From Chlorokybus atmophyticus (lineage: Eukaryota; Streptophyta; Chlorokybophyceae; Chlorokybales; Chlorokybaceae): 64,000 bases of DNA. Both the position numbers and the translations under genes were made by a program. The stretch lies in contig RHPI01001412.1 in the NCBI GenBank assembly GCA_009103225.1, forward strand, positions 54,619 through 118,618, given 5' to 3'. The notes beneath the pieces were generated by a model. That model saw only the letters and a list, made by a program, of their open reading frames with translations, searched no databases and was not told where the DNA came from. Positions 54,756 to 64,000 of the stretch are shown here, piece after piece (position 1 is the stretch's first letter; each line of letters starts with the position of its first letter).

Positions 54756-57126
54756 TTTCCTTGATTTACCCCAAAAGGGGTATTATGGTCCTTATGGGCC
54801 CTCAACTTAGGCGTGGAGCAGCCGGGTTGAAGTAACGCGCTCAACTTTGGCCCAAATCGGGTCCTGTGGTGAGTTTTTCAGTTGTTGGTCACCACAAACC
54901 AACAATTAAACTGCCAGGGCGGCGACTTTATGGCCGGCCAATCAGAACGCGGCGCCGCCCGCGTGGCAGGCCACGCCGCCCGCGGCCGACTGACGCGCTG
55001 TCAGTCAACAACATGGGTCAACGCGGCCGCAAACCGCTGACCAACGTGCCCTTAACTGGGTTGGGACGCAATTTTATGGCCGAATTGGCTAAGTATCTAA
55101 CTGTGACCGCGGTATTTGCGTCACAGTCAATGAATCTGTGAGTTTCGCCTCTGGCATATAGATAGGCGCCAGCGTCCTCACCGCCAGGGAAATGACTGTG
55201 CGGTGACTTTGACGTAGTCGTTCTACTTGTTGGAGCCGAGGTAAGCTCTGAAATTTGGTGTGTATCTGCCATGGCTCATCCACAATGCATGCCAAGTGTT
55301 GCATTCAAGTTTCATGATGTAAACACGAAGCATTTCATGCATTTGTGGCCATAGGTACATTGTGCACATCTAACACGCGCGTGTGTATGCATAGGTCACA
55401 ATGCCTCGTGCACGCTTCTTCCTGGACGTGCGTGAGTACCCAAGTGACCTTCCCAACAACTTGTGGGACAAGATACCACGCCATTACCCGTCCGGGCATC
55501 GCGTGCGCGGCGAAGCCAACACGGTCTCCCGCGTGAACCATATGAACAAGTGGCGGAAAGCATGCGGCCTCTACAAGCTTCACCCCGGCGGCATGGTTCC
55601 CGAACGCGCCGACGAGCCCGAGTACCCGAAGGTGCCTCACCCGCCACCCTTCGTGTACAAAGGAGGCGATAAAGGGAAGAAGGTAGCGGCGAGCCCTACC
55701 TCCACCCCGCCTCGACGTAAGCTGATGACACCCCTCGTGCTTCTATGGAGGTACGACCTTATGATAGACGAGCACCTAGGGGCAAACGTAGCAAATGCAC
55801 GCGCAAGCGCAAGCGCGAGCCCCTATTCGTGTTCGCACGCTTACGTCCACGTGTGTCCTTTCACGATCGTCACCTCATAGGAAGACACTTATGCACATGT
55901 GTTTATGTCAAGGTGGTGGACAACACCACGGACGAAGACACCACATCCAAGGCCAAAGGGAAGGCTAAAGAGTTCTCCGGGGACGAGGTAGACTATGGAC
56001 TCGCCGACTCGGCGCCCTCGTCGCCACCACCCGAATCGGCTAAAGAGGAAGAAGAAATGGTGGACATCATTACCGTGGACTCCCCTCTAGACTCGCAACA
56101 TGAAGCCACCACTTCTAAGGTGTGTGCTTGAGAGTATGAGTGTCTTAGGCGTGCAGATGCACCGTGTTTTTCATTTCTCTGCAAGTGCAGTCCACATGAA
56201 CAACTTGTACGCATTATGTGTGCTGTGTGGTTTATCTTATGAGCAAAAACTTGGCAGTAATGTTGCACATACTGTGCAATATTTATGTGTCAACTTTCAT
56301 GCTTTTTGGCCAAGCAATGCAAAAGTTGGCAATGCCATTGCGCGTGTATGACCTGTTTATCTAAGGCCAGGCAGTCCTTTCATGCTGCATTTTGCCTAAT
56401 TCTTGCTATGTTTGATAAATTTGACGAGTTATTAACATGCGATGCTGTTTCGGTAAGCCGCCGCGGCTCCCTCTTCGCCGCCGCCGCCGCCGCCAATAAC
56501 TGCTGTCACTGCTGATGAAGTAACGGTAGTGCTGTCAGCACTGGCAAAAATGCATACAGTCGTACGCACGCCGCCGAGGAAGCGGCGCGCTGCCGACCGG
56601 ACTGACAAGCCGGCGACGCAGCGGTCTGTCAAGCCAATTGCTTCCATCACCGCCATTACCACTGACAAGCTTGACAAGCATGCAACCGCATTTAATGATG
56701 TTTGTGACCAGCTTGCAGACGCGCCACTGCTGCGCAGTAGGCGTCACGTGAGTGGTGAGCCTGTACCGGTTTCACGCCGCGAACCGGAAGTATCAAACCC
56801 GAGAGCAATTCTTAACTCAACTTGAGCTGTTCCTGACCCTGGACCTCAAGCCGGGCCTTCGTCAAGTACTACCCCGTTTGGAGGAGGCATGTCCGCGGTT
56901 AGGGTATTGTTTCAGTCAAATTATCTTGTCATTATACCAGGGATACCGCCACACCAAGTAGCTGGAAAGCAGTTGGTTGGCGACCAAAAAGATTGGGTTC
57001 TGAAGTGGCATCCGGCTACCAACCCTTGTGGTGTGGAGCTTACTTTGACGCCTCGCGGTCACTTTTGACCGTACACTTGTAACCGCTCACGTGAGCTTGG
57101 TTTAATAGGGGAGGACTTCCTACAGC
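54756..57126 (+). other. extra ~2.3-kb region between pol and 3' LTR
   Basis: Gypsy elements usually reach the 3' LTR soon after integrase. Here 54756-57126 contains same-strand ORFs (see 55401), a frame at 54866-55141 with an AT-hook-like RPRGRPRRPRP, and a basic frame at 56529-56825 (RTPPRKRRAADRTDK). A purine-rich TAGGGGAGGA tract at about 57106 may be the polypurine tract. Confidence 0.6.
55401..56131 (+). CDS. accessory ORF of the gypsy element, unknown function
   Basis: A frame 55401-55880 encodes a 159-residue basic N-terminal domain (ARFFLDVREYPSDLPNNLWD, VSRVNHMNKWRKACGLYK, Pro-rich tail). A second frame ends at 56131 with an acidic Ser/Glu/Asp-rich segment (KEEEEMVDIITVDSP, a SUMO-interaction-like hydrophobic/acidic patch). 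GTAAGC at about 55719 and TCAAG|GTGGTG at 55910 may be splice sites, but phases did not resolve, so one two-exon gene or two ORFs are both possible. No retroviral env or known retrotransposon domain is recognised. Confidence 0.4.
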
Positions 57127-57944
57127 TGTAAGTGCCTAACTAGTGAACTAACCGAGTTAATGGCCCCACACTGTAGATATCTGACCTACTGCCCATGTAG
57201 GTCCCTCAAAGCCTCCATATCAAGCCGCGCCCCACTGGAAGCGTTTGAGACTTACCCCCTAGGGCTAGGCGCCGGGTCTGACCCCCCAGCACACCAGTAA
57301 ACGGGGAAGAATATGGACCTTTTTCCTTATTTGCTCCTTCATGCATTAATGAATTTACTTTTATAACCATGTTTCCTAGTTATCCTTATTTCTTTCATGC
57401 ATTAGACAGCCATTTAGCCTTTTAAGATCAGTGATAGGCATAGTATAAAAGGCAGTCTCATTCCCATTTCATTTGGTGCTTCGAGCAGTTGCTCAAGTTG
57501 CACCCCTGCTAATGCAAGTCCTTTGTGACAAGTGTTTTGCTTGTATATTTGCATGCGCGTGTGAGTGACACTATGCATGTTGTTGTGCTCATTTTGCATA
57601 TTTTTATGCATATATTTGAGCTGTTTATCAACGTGGGGATGTAGGTTGGACGGTCCATATCTTCTGGACTTTGATCCAACGGCCCCATTCTTGTCTGCAC
57701 CGCTCAGCCTATCACAAGGCTGAATTTGGTAATGCGCGCGAGTTCCGCGCGTTTGTTGGTCATCGACCGGACTTGACCGGTCGCAACCAGCGTCCTTTGA
57801 TCATTTGATCATTTGAGCTTCATCAACGCTTATTTAGGTAAGTGTTTGAGGGATTCTTACCCTCTATTCTCTTAGCTCTTATCCTTACTACCATACCCTA
57901 GAGGGTGGGTCCACAGGGTTTCTGTGGACGGCCCCTCGCTTCCT
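57127..57944 (+). repeat. 3' LTR
   Basis: Starts TGTAAGTGCCTAACTAG; same order and near-identical sequence to the 5' LTR through CCCCTCGCTTCCT. Confidence 0.9.
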
Positions 57945-58882
57945 ACAAACTCAAACCCAAAGCAGCATACTCCACCCCGCGTAGGCAAACTAACATACCA
58001 GTTGCTAATTGCCGATTGAAGCATAGTTGACTAACGAGCGTTATCAGTAGCGACGGAAGCAAACGCATGTTGCGCATATCAACGTTGAGTGCCTGCTTGG
58101 TAGTGTGGGCGGTGTCGACAAGGAAAGGATGGCGGCGGCGGTGGCGGGCAAGAAGGCGTAGTGTCTGCTGTTGATTGGAGTTACAATACTTGATTGCACA
58201 ATTTATGACTGCGTGCTGCTTGATCCTCGACGGTGGACATCTCCTAACACGGTAAGGTTTGGTCTGGTGTGGTCTGCTATGCAGCCGGCTTGCAGCTTGT
58301 GTTTGCTGTGGTTTTGGCGTGTATACTTGCATTGCAATCATTATTACTTGACCTCTGCATGACAACAAGCGTGTGTTTTGCAGCTTACTTCAAGAACGTC
58401 ATTGGGGCTGTGCTCCTGTAAAGCCCTGGCATGTTTGTATGGCGTTTCGTCATGCTGTGGCCAATGCTAAGCACATGGGCAGTGACTGCTTGGAGAGTGA
58501 ATACGTTTGTGTGCGCTTGCTTGCTTTGTTCAGGTAAGTGGTATGTGTCTCTGCTCACGTCGCCATGCATGCACAGAACAGATCGGACACAGTTTTTGCA
58601 TGATTAAGCCTGCACTTTTCACTTTATGTGCACAAGTGCGTTTCCGCAAGCTAACATTGCATGACAGTTTTGCAGATAGCGTTGCACAACTGTCATAGCA
58701 GCGGGCGTAGTGTGATGCAAGTTTGGTCCAAGTCATGTTAGCAATGTGTTCAGCAGCTGTTAGACTCAGCTAGGCATTGAGCCGCGAGCACTTTAGTCAA
58801 GAAGTGCACGCTTTTTGGGAAGGACTGGAGTCGCAGTTGGACGCTACATGCATGCATGAAAGCACACTTCTGTTGCATTAAA
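57945..58882. other. accessory DNA before family copy 3, no gene
   Basis: Short frames only. A GGCGGCGGCGGTGG patch at about 58130 may correspond to the 5' unit of the duplicated family, but similarity is weak. Confidence 0.4.
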
Positions 58883-58946
58883 AGTAAATTTGCAAGGCGC
58901 CCAGGTATCCTGCTAGCAGGATACCTGGGCGCCTTGCAAATTTACT
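58883..58946. repeat. perfect 64-bp palindrome
   Basis: The arm 58883-58914 (begins AGTAAATTTGCAAGGCGCCC) is exactly complementary to 58915-58946. There is no spacer; the centre is GCT|AGC. It sits about 40 bp before the coding remnant of family copy 3. Confidence 0.98.
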
Positions 58947-58983
58947 CACTCCTGTTGTTGTGCTTGTGTGGTGTAGCAGACAG

Positions 58984-59878
58984 CATGAAGTGGCAGGGTG
59001 CAAATTCTAAGCTCACAGTTCGGCTGCTGAACCATCACGGCAACGCTTCTGGACCCGGAAGTGACCCACAACAACAAGACATACGTCATCGGGTCACCCG
59101 GAGCCAGCTTTGAGATTGAATGCTGCGCAGCAGCCTGCAGCTTTTCCAACCCCACCCACGAGCCTGTCATTGTTGCATTGGCTATTGACAGCAAGCGTCT
59201 TGCTTACTGCAGCACAAGCCGTCTAAGCAGACCCGTCATATTTATAGGATGGCTTGCAGCAACAGATTTCTCGGAATACCAGCGCTTCATATTCTCATCT
59301 CCTGGTGCTGTTGGCTCAGGTGAGTCGGATGATACTCAGGCAGGGCTGGTGAACATTAACTGCTCCGTTAGTGGGCTTCACTCCCGGTTGCCCAAGTCAT
59401 GAATTTGATGAGCTGGGTTCAAAGAGAGTGGAGAATCTAGCTGGGAAGATGTTTTTTTCAATCGGCCTTGCTCGTTACTGCTGCTGGTGATAAGGTCAGC
59501 TGCCCACCAACTGGAATGGTGTACTATCCTGCTCGAGGGCACAGTCTCGGATCCTTCTCGCTGCGCGTGGAGATAGCAGAAGTGCTCTTGTTGCGAGGCG
59601 TGTTGTCGCACGCCAACTATGAACACGCGAAGCTGCTGCCACCAGCTTCGCAACGGAGCAGTGTTGTTGACAATGCTGCTGGCAATGCTGCTGGCGATGC
59701 TGTTGCCCCATGTGCCACTTTCAACAAACGCATGAAGTTGGAGGCACCTGCGAGGCGGCGTGTCCATACCAAAGATAGAGTGCATGATCTCACCGGCGAC
59801 AGCAGTGAGGACGATGAAATTCAGGTGTGGACAATTGCCGAAAAGGCCAAAACAGAGCAAGCTGTGGAAATCTGCTGA
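58984..59878 (+). pseudogene. copy 3 of the beta-sandwich/SUMO-motif family
   Basis: The first block (SMKWQGANSKLTVRLLNHHG) aligns with copy 2, then an extra base or so shifts the frame before THNNKTYVIGSPGASFEIECC. The domain continues with LAIDSKRLAYCS and FIGWLAATDFSEY and reads to a stop at 59400. The second half is open from about 59468 to 59878 and carries LRVEIAEVLLLRGVLS, then RVHTKDRVHDLTGDSSEDDE. This is the family's hydrophobic-plus-acid SUMO-interaction-like motif. Introns could join these parts, but the 5' frameshift suggests a pseudogene or recently damaged gene. Confidence 0.6.
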
Positions 59879-61839
59879 CAAAGCACCTGTGTATTTGTAC
59901 ATAATCGTTGCCTAGCTCAGGCTGATATACATAGGTACAGAAGTTAATGCTCATGGGTAGAATAAAGATAGTTGTGTAGCTACGCTACATCGTGCCCTGG
60001 TTCCTAACACAATGCTAAGCAGCATAGTTAGGTTGCGTGCAGCCTGCATGCTATGACTATTTTATGTGCAGCACAAGAGTGCCATGCCTTCAGGTGCTGG
60101 TGATGAAAGAGTTGCTGCCCGCTCTGCTGGGAGAAGAGTCACACTCCTTTTCTCAGATTGCGTCGGTGCTTGGCAATGCCGGTTGAAGCAGCGCAAAGCT
60201 GACTATTTGTGACTGCATTTTGTTCTGCCATAGTTCATGCGCAACCTGTCACAGCACCAAACATGCACCCCGCATGCACTCAATACAGCTGTGTACGATG
60301 TAAGAGCACATGCATACATGTGGCAAGCTTGCGGCCTTTGCAGCTGCACAAGTCAGCATGGAAAATGGTGTCGGGTGTAACGCTACTAGTCAAGCTGAGG
60401 TTTGCTCTAGACAACAACTTCTTACTCGTGCACTCGATGCGGCCAGTTTCGAGAGCTGCACAAGTTGCACGTCGTCGCACAACAGGCAAATGACACCATC
60501 GACGCAAGCCAGACTCATATTAAGTTAGCCCAGCTCCAGCGCCGGTATAGCGCAGCAGACCGCAGCTTCGCCTTGGTTCAAATTACAACGCATGCCAGAC
60601 GGCAACGCGGAAACCAAATTAGGCCTGTATAAATGACAACTCCGCCACCAACTCCCCCACCGCCGCCGCCTCCCCCGCCACCGCTTTCCCGCCACAGCTT
60701 GGCTAACACAGGCAAAGGCCCTCTCCCAGTGTCAAACGCCATTCCTCACTCACTCTTGTCATAACTACCGCTGATGTGACACGGATACTTGATCATGTAA
60801 CGTAGGCTGCCGACCGTCACGTTATGGGCGAGAGAGCACATAAGTGCTGTGCACCGTGCATGGCAAGCTTGGCAACGAGGCGAAAGAGGAGGAAGCGGCG
60901 GAGGTGGAGGCGAAGGCGGAGGCTGAGAAGGAGCAAGTCGCAAGCAGGAAGAGGGTAAGTGGAAACCTAGCAATTGCAGCAGGCTTCTGTGGGTTGTCAG
61001 CTAAAACGGCAGCAGCATTTTGCTGATGTTGCAGGCTGCGTTTGCGCCAGCTGCCTCGGTAAGCTTGGTCTTGGTCTTGGTCTGGTCTGATTGTGCTGTG
61101 CCTGCCAGCTTGCAGCTCGTCTGTGGCTTGAGCATAAGAGCGTGCTCGCTTGTGTTCCTTATTGAGCGATTGCACTCAGTAACTGCAATGCTGAGAACAA
61201 AGCAGCCTGCTTTGTCGTATCAGCCGTCAGTGCGCTGGCCAGTATGGGATGTAGCCCTTGCCGTCACCATCGATTTCACCGCAGAGCAGCATTGCACAAA
61301 CAGCACTTGACACAGGGCATCAAGCGTTGTTTCCATATGCTGTTTGCTCACAGACACTGTTCTGTGCCTTATGGTGTGGTTGCAGGCTTTCAAGCTTTAA
61401 ATAGTTGAATACTTCACAGCTTGATACCGTAAACGGTTGCTGTTTATGCATGCGTATAGCTTGGCCGCTAGAGGGTGTCTGCTTGGCTGCTTGAGGGTGT
61501 TGTGCGACCTTATGCAAGTCGATAGCAGCGTTGTTCTTCACAAGTTCGGTAGCTGAAGCAAGCCACAGCATCATCCCGCTGCTTGTGTCATATCTCCAGC
61601 AGAAGCTTGTTTGCAAGTCGTGCTGTCCATTAGGACAGCGACATGAATGCACTACTGCGTCACATGCACACGCACATGCATCCATGCGAGCGCACGTGCA
61701 TGCAGACTGCTGCAAGCTTGGCACAAGCATACCAATCATGCACATGCGCAGCGCAGCAATAAGGTTGCAACTTGATGACATGTGGACAGACAGCACATGC
61801 CAGCGGTATAACTTGTGTTGCTGTCTGTTGTGCCAGCAG
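59879..61839. other. accessory DNA with dispersed repeats and exon-like fragments
   Basis: The part 60430-60620 plus the Pro-rich block at 60630-60690 is a diverged repeat of 63310-63620 (shared words GCAAGCCAGA, CGCAACAGACTGCAG-like, AACGCATG, CTCCGCCACCA). An acidic exon-like stretch (EAKEEEAAEVEAKAEAEKEQ, about 60877-60955, followed by GTAAGT) and a short GCAG-bounded exon near 61035 suggest a gene fragment. No complete gene can be assembled. Confidence 0.4.
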
Positions 61840-62822
61840 ACAGATGAAAGGCAGAGCAGTAACTGCGAGCTGACGACTCACCTGCTTGACCTGCACGGCA
61901 ACGCATACCCAGAGGTCACTCACAACAATGACATATACGTCATAAGGTCACCCGGACCCAGCTTAAAGATCACATGCTGCGCAATGGCGTGTGAAATGTT
62001 TCAGCCTACGCATGAGCCTGTTATTGTGAAGATACATATCGACAGCCAGCTGCTGTGTTACTGCCGCAGGAGCCCTCCGAGCGAACCTGAAATATTTGAA
62101 GGATGGCTCACAGCAGCAGATTTCTTAGAATACAAGCGCCTGTCATCTTCTCAGTGCCTGGTGCTGATGGCTCAGGCAAAGCATGTGACGCGCACACCGG
62201 CGAAAGTACAATGCATTGCTATGCGGAAATGGGCGCAACTCCTGCTCCTTTGCTCTGCGTGGACACGCTGTGCACAAAGAGTGTGAAGAAGCTGCTTGGT
62301 AAGAAGTTCTACGAGTCTACATCGCTCATAACAGATGCTGGCGACAAAATGAGCTGCCCACCCCTGACTGTTGTTGTCGCGTGTCAACCCCAAACACGAG
62401 AAACTGCTGCCGCCGGCTTTGCAACCGAGCAATGTTGTTGGCAATGTTGTCCCATGCGCTGCTCCCACCAATCCAGTGAAGTTGAAGGCACCGGTGAGGG
62501 GGCATGTCCACACACATGATAAAGTACATGATCTCACCGTTGACAGTGATGAGGACGATGAGATTCAAGTGAGGACGGTTGCTAAACGAGTTAATACAGA
62601 GCAACCTGCCACATCCTGCCTGTTGAGCAGTATTGTTGGCAATGTTGCCCCATGGGCTGCTCCCACCAATCCAGTGAAGTTGGAGGCACCGTTGCGGGGG
62701 TATGTCCACACACATGATAAAGTACATGATGTCCGGTGACAATGATGAGGACGATGAGATTCAAGTGTGGACGGTTGCTAAACGAGCAAAAATAGAGCAA
62801 CCTGCCACTCTCCGGGAGAACT
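61840..62822 (+). pseudogene. copy 4 of the beta-sandwich/SUMO-motif family with duplicated tail
   Basis: After a CAGCAG acceptor-like site the frame encodes ERQSSNCELTTHLLDLHGNA, THNNDIYVIRSPGPSLKITC, VKIHIDSQLLCY and FEGWLTAADFLEYKR. Similarity then continues in another frame (VKKLLGKKFYESTSLITDAG). The tail with HDKVHDLTVDSDEDDEIQV (about 62518-62580) is repeated as a ~195-bp tandem copy (about 62630-62822). In that copy the DLT core is lost by a small deletion leading to VHDVR then a stop at 62739. It is not intact as read. Confidence 0.65.
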
Positions 62823-62932
62823 AATACGCAACTATACGCCCTCTCAATTAAGTGATAGGGACCCAGCGCTTAAGTGGTGCATAATCAACCTTGCAGGCCC
62901 CCGTGAGCACCGTCAGCCGCAATTACTGCATT

Positions 62933-63280
62933 TAGGCCCGCCTCGGGTTGGCAAGAGTGACTTTCTGCATACGCTAGGTGAGTTTTTAAATATCTATCAA
63001 GTGCCGTTGAGAAAAGATGACTTTTAGCGGGCGACCCTGTCTTGTGACATGTGTGTAGTGGATGAGTTACACGGGATAGGTTCAGTTCTCCGGTGTTGAA
63101 CTTGCTATTGGACGGTCAAAGGGTGCGATTGGACGCAAAGTATAGTCGGGTTTTTTTTAAGGATCGTAATCTTCCAATAGTGTTAAGAACTCATAATTAT
63201 CCAGATATGGGTGACAGGATGCGCCAAGAGGCTTTTGATACCCGAGTAACCTCTGTAACGCTTTCGTCTGTTAAGCATTT
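62933..63280 (+). pseudogene. decayed superfamily-3 helicase (Rep-like) fragment
   Basis: A Walker A-type GPPRVGKS, a Walker B-type CVVDEL, and after a frame change a block ending LPIVLRTHNYP that resembles SF3 motif C/sensor I are present in the right order and spacing. SF3 helicases occur in replication-initiator (Rep) proteins of single-stranded DNA viruses, plasmids and derived mobile elements. An in-frame TAG (about 63027) and a frameshift (about 63090) inactivate it. No HUH nickase domain was found upstream, so this is a partial relic. Origin (virus, plasmid, transposon) is not decidable here. Confidence 0.55.
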
Positions 63281-64000
63281 AAGTGGCCCTGCTTACTTGA
63301 CTTCTCACAGGTGCACTGTATGCGGCCGGGGTTTTGGCGCAAGTTGCACATTGCCAGTAACATGTTGTCAGAGGCAAACGACACCAACACGCAAGCCAGA
63401 TTCATCTCATATTAACTCAGTTCAGCTCAGCTCAGCGCAGCGCAGCGCAGATTATTAGCTCCAATCCCGGTTCAGCGCAACAGACTGCAGCTGCGCCTCG
63501 GTTGAAACACAACGCATGTTAGACAGCCAACGCGAGAAACCAAATGTACCAATGACAGCTCCGCCACCAGCTCCCCCACCGCCTCCCTCGCCATCGCCCT
63601 CTCCATCAACACCGCCACCCTCGGCAAACACAGGCACCCGCGCAATGCAATCATTCATTCATTCAACACATGCATTGCCTTTAAACTGTAAAGGTTTGTA
63701 CTGTGCGTGTAACGGTGTGCTACCTCCATAGAGGTTCCCCGCCCTTATTTAGGATTAAATAAGGGTCCCAACGGGATTATACAGCCTATTAAGCCTTATT
63801 AGGGCCGTTAACCTAGTGTTAAGGCCCTAATGTAGTGTTACTTAACTATAACACTGATATCGACATGAGACATGAGTCTCATGTTGATATCAGCTGCATG
63901 GCGGCGCTGCTAACGCAGCGGCCGCCATAGCCAGAGCATCTTTTGCTCTGGCAACTGCCCCGGCAGTGGCGGCGGCGGCGGCGAGGCTGGTGGTGGTGTT
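63281..64000. other. accessory DNA, repeat copy and GC-rich edge
   Basis: The part 63310-63620 repeats 60430-60690. CAGCTCAGCT/GCGCAGCGCA pentamer-type repeats lie at 63418-63450. From 63730 TTATTTAGGATTAAATAA and TATTAAGCCTTATTAGGGCC words form short inverted repeats. The window ends in GGCGGCGGCGG. No complete gene. Confidence 0.45.

Larger units (their letters stand above)
49038..57944 (+). mobile_element. Ty3/gypsy LTR retrotransposon, full length but inactivated
   Basis: Two ~0.8-kb direct repeats (49038-49848 and 57127-57944) flank a primer-binding site, gag, then protease-RT-RNase H-integrase in gypsy order, then a ~2.3-kb extra region. Multiple stops, two frameshifts and changed catalytic residues show it is dead. 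No convincing target-site duplication: the 4-bp AACT before 49038 recurs only if the 3' LTR is extended to TACA at 57947. Confidence 0.92.

Noticed and set aside
54866-55141. AT-hook protein
   Set aside because: RPRGRPRRPRP arises in GC-rich sequence (CGGCGCCGCCCGCG); no flanking domain or second hook. Kept only as a note under the extra gypsy region.

Overview
The window is nuclear DNA of a photosynthetic eukaryote, most likely a green alga (Chlorophyta). The evidence is gene content and gene structure. It has a plant-type GDP-L-galactose phosphorylase (VTC2), a plastid-type EPSP synthase with an N-terminal transit-like extension, the Rubisco assembly chaperone RbcX, and a eukaryotic CMP-Kdo synthetase. 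All of these are cut by many short GT-AG introns. No bacterial operon structure, tRNA, rRNA or CRISPR array was seen. Class and genus cannot be fixed from the sequence. The window contains N-gaps at 7900, 12510, 14474, 14697-14699, 19436 and 33759, and very long microsatellites.

Layout. 0-5.3 kb: the first exon of a plastid-targeted protein leaving the left edge (minus strand), then VTC2 (minus). 5.3-9.2 kb: mostly non-coding, with a 298-bp GT tract. 9.2-17 kb: a small zinc-ribbon gene (plus) facing a ~6.6-kb, ~22-exon gene (minus) for a DUF6729/KDZ-like RNase-H-fold transposase. That gene carries a tandem array of eight ~60-nt micro-exons. 17-26 kb: palindromes, two decayed copies of a multicopy gene family ending in a SUMO-interaction-like motif, and an orphan 421-codon ORF with duplicated upstream exons. 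26.6-32.4 kb: EPSP synthase (minus, 10 exons) diverges from an unknown plastid coiled-coil gene (plus, 6 exons) across 163 bp. 33.1-42.2 kb: a membrane-anchored sialidase-fold protein (minus, 12 exons) head to head with CMP-Kdo synthetase (plus, 9 exons). 43-48.5 kb: RbcX (minus, 5 exons) head to head with a 2-dehydropantoate 2-reductase-like gene (plus, 10 exons). 49-58 kb: a complete but inactivated Ty3/gypsy retrotransposon with two ~0.8-kb LTRs and an extra ORF region after pol. 58-64 kb: two more copies of the SUMO-motif family, a perfect 64-bp palindrome, and a decayed SF3-helicase (Rep-like) fragment.

The housekeeping genes serve ascorbate synthesis, the shikimate pathway, Kdo activation for wall polysaccharides, Rubisco assembly and pantothenate/CoA-type chemistry. 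They are not an operon. They alternate with repeat-rich accessory DNA. Exon boundaries were inferred by hand from splice consensus, reading phase and family conservation, and may be off by a base or two.
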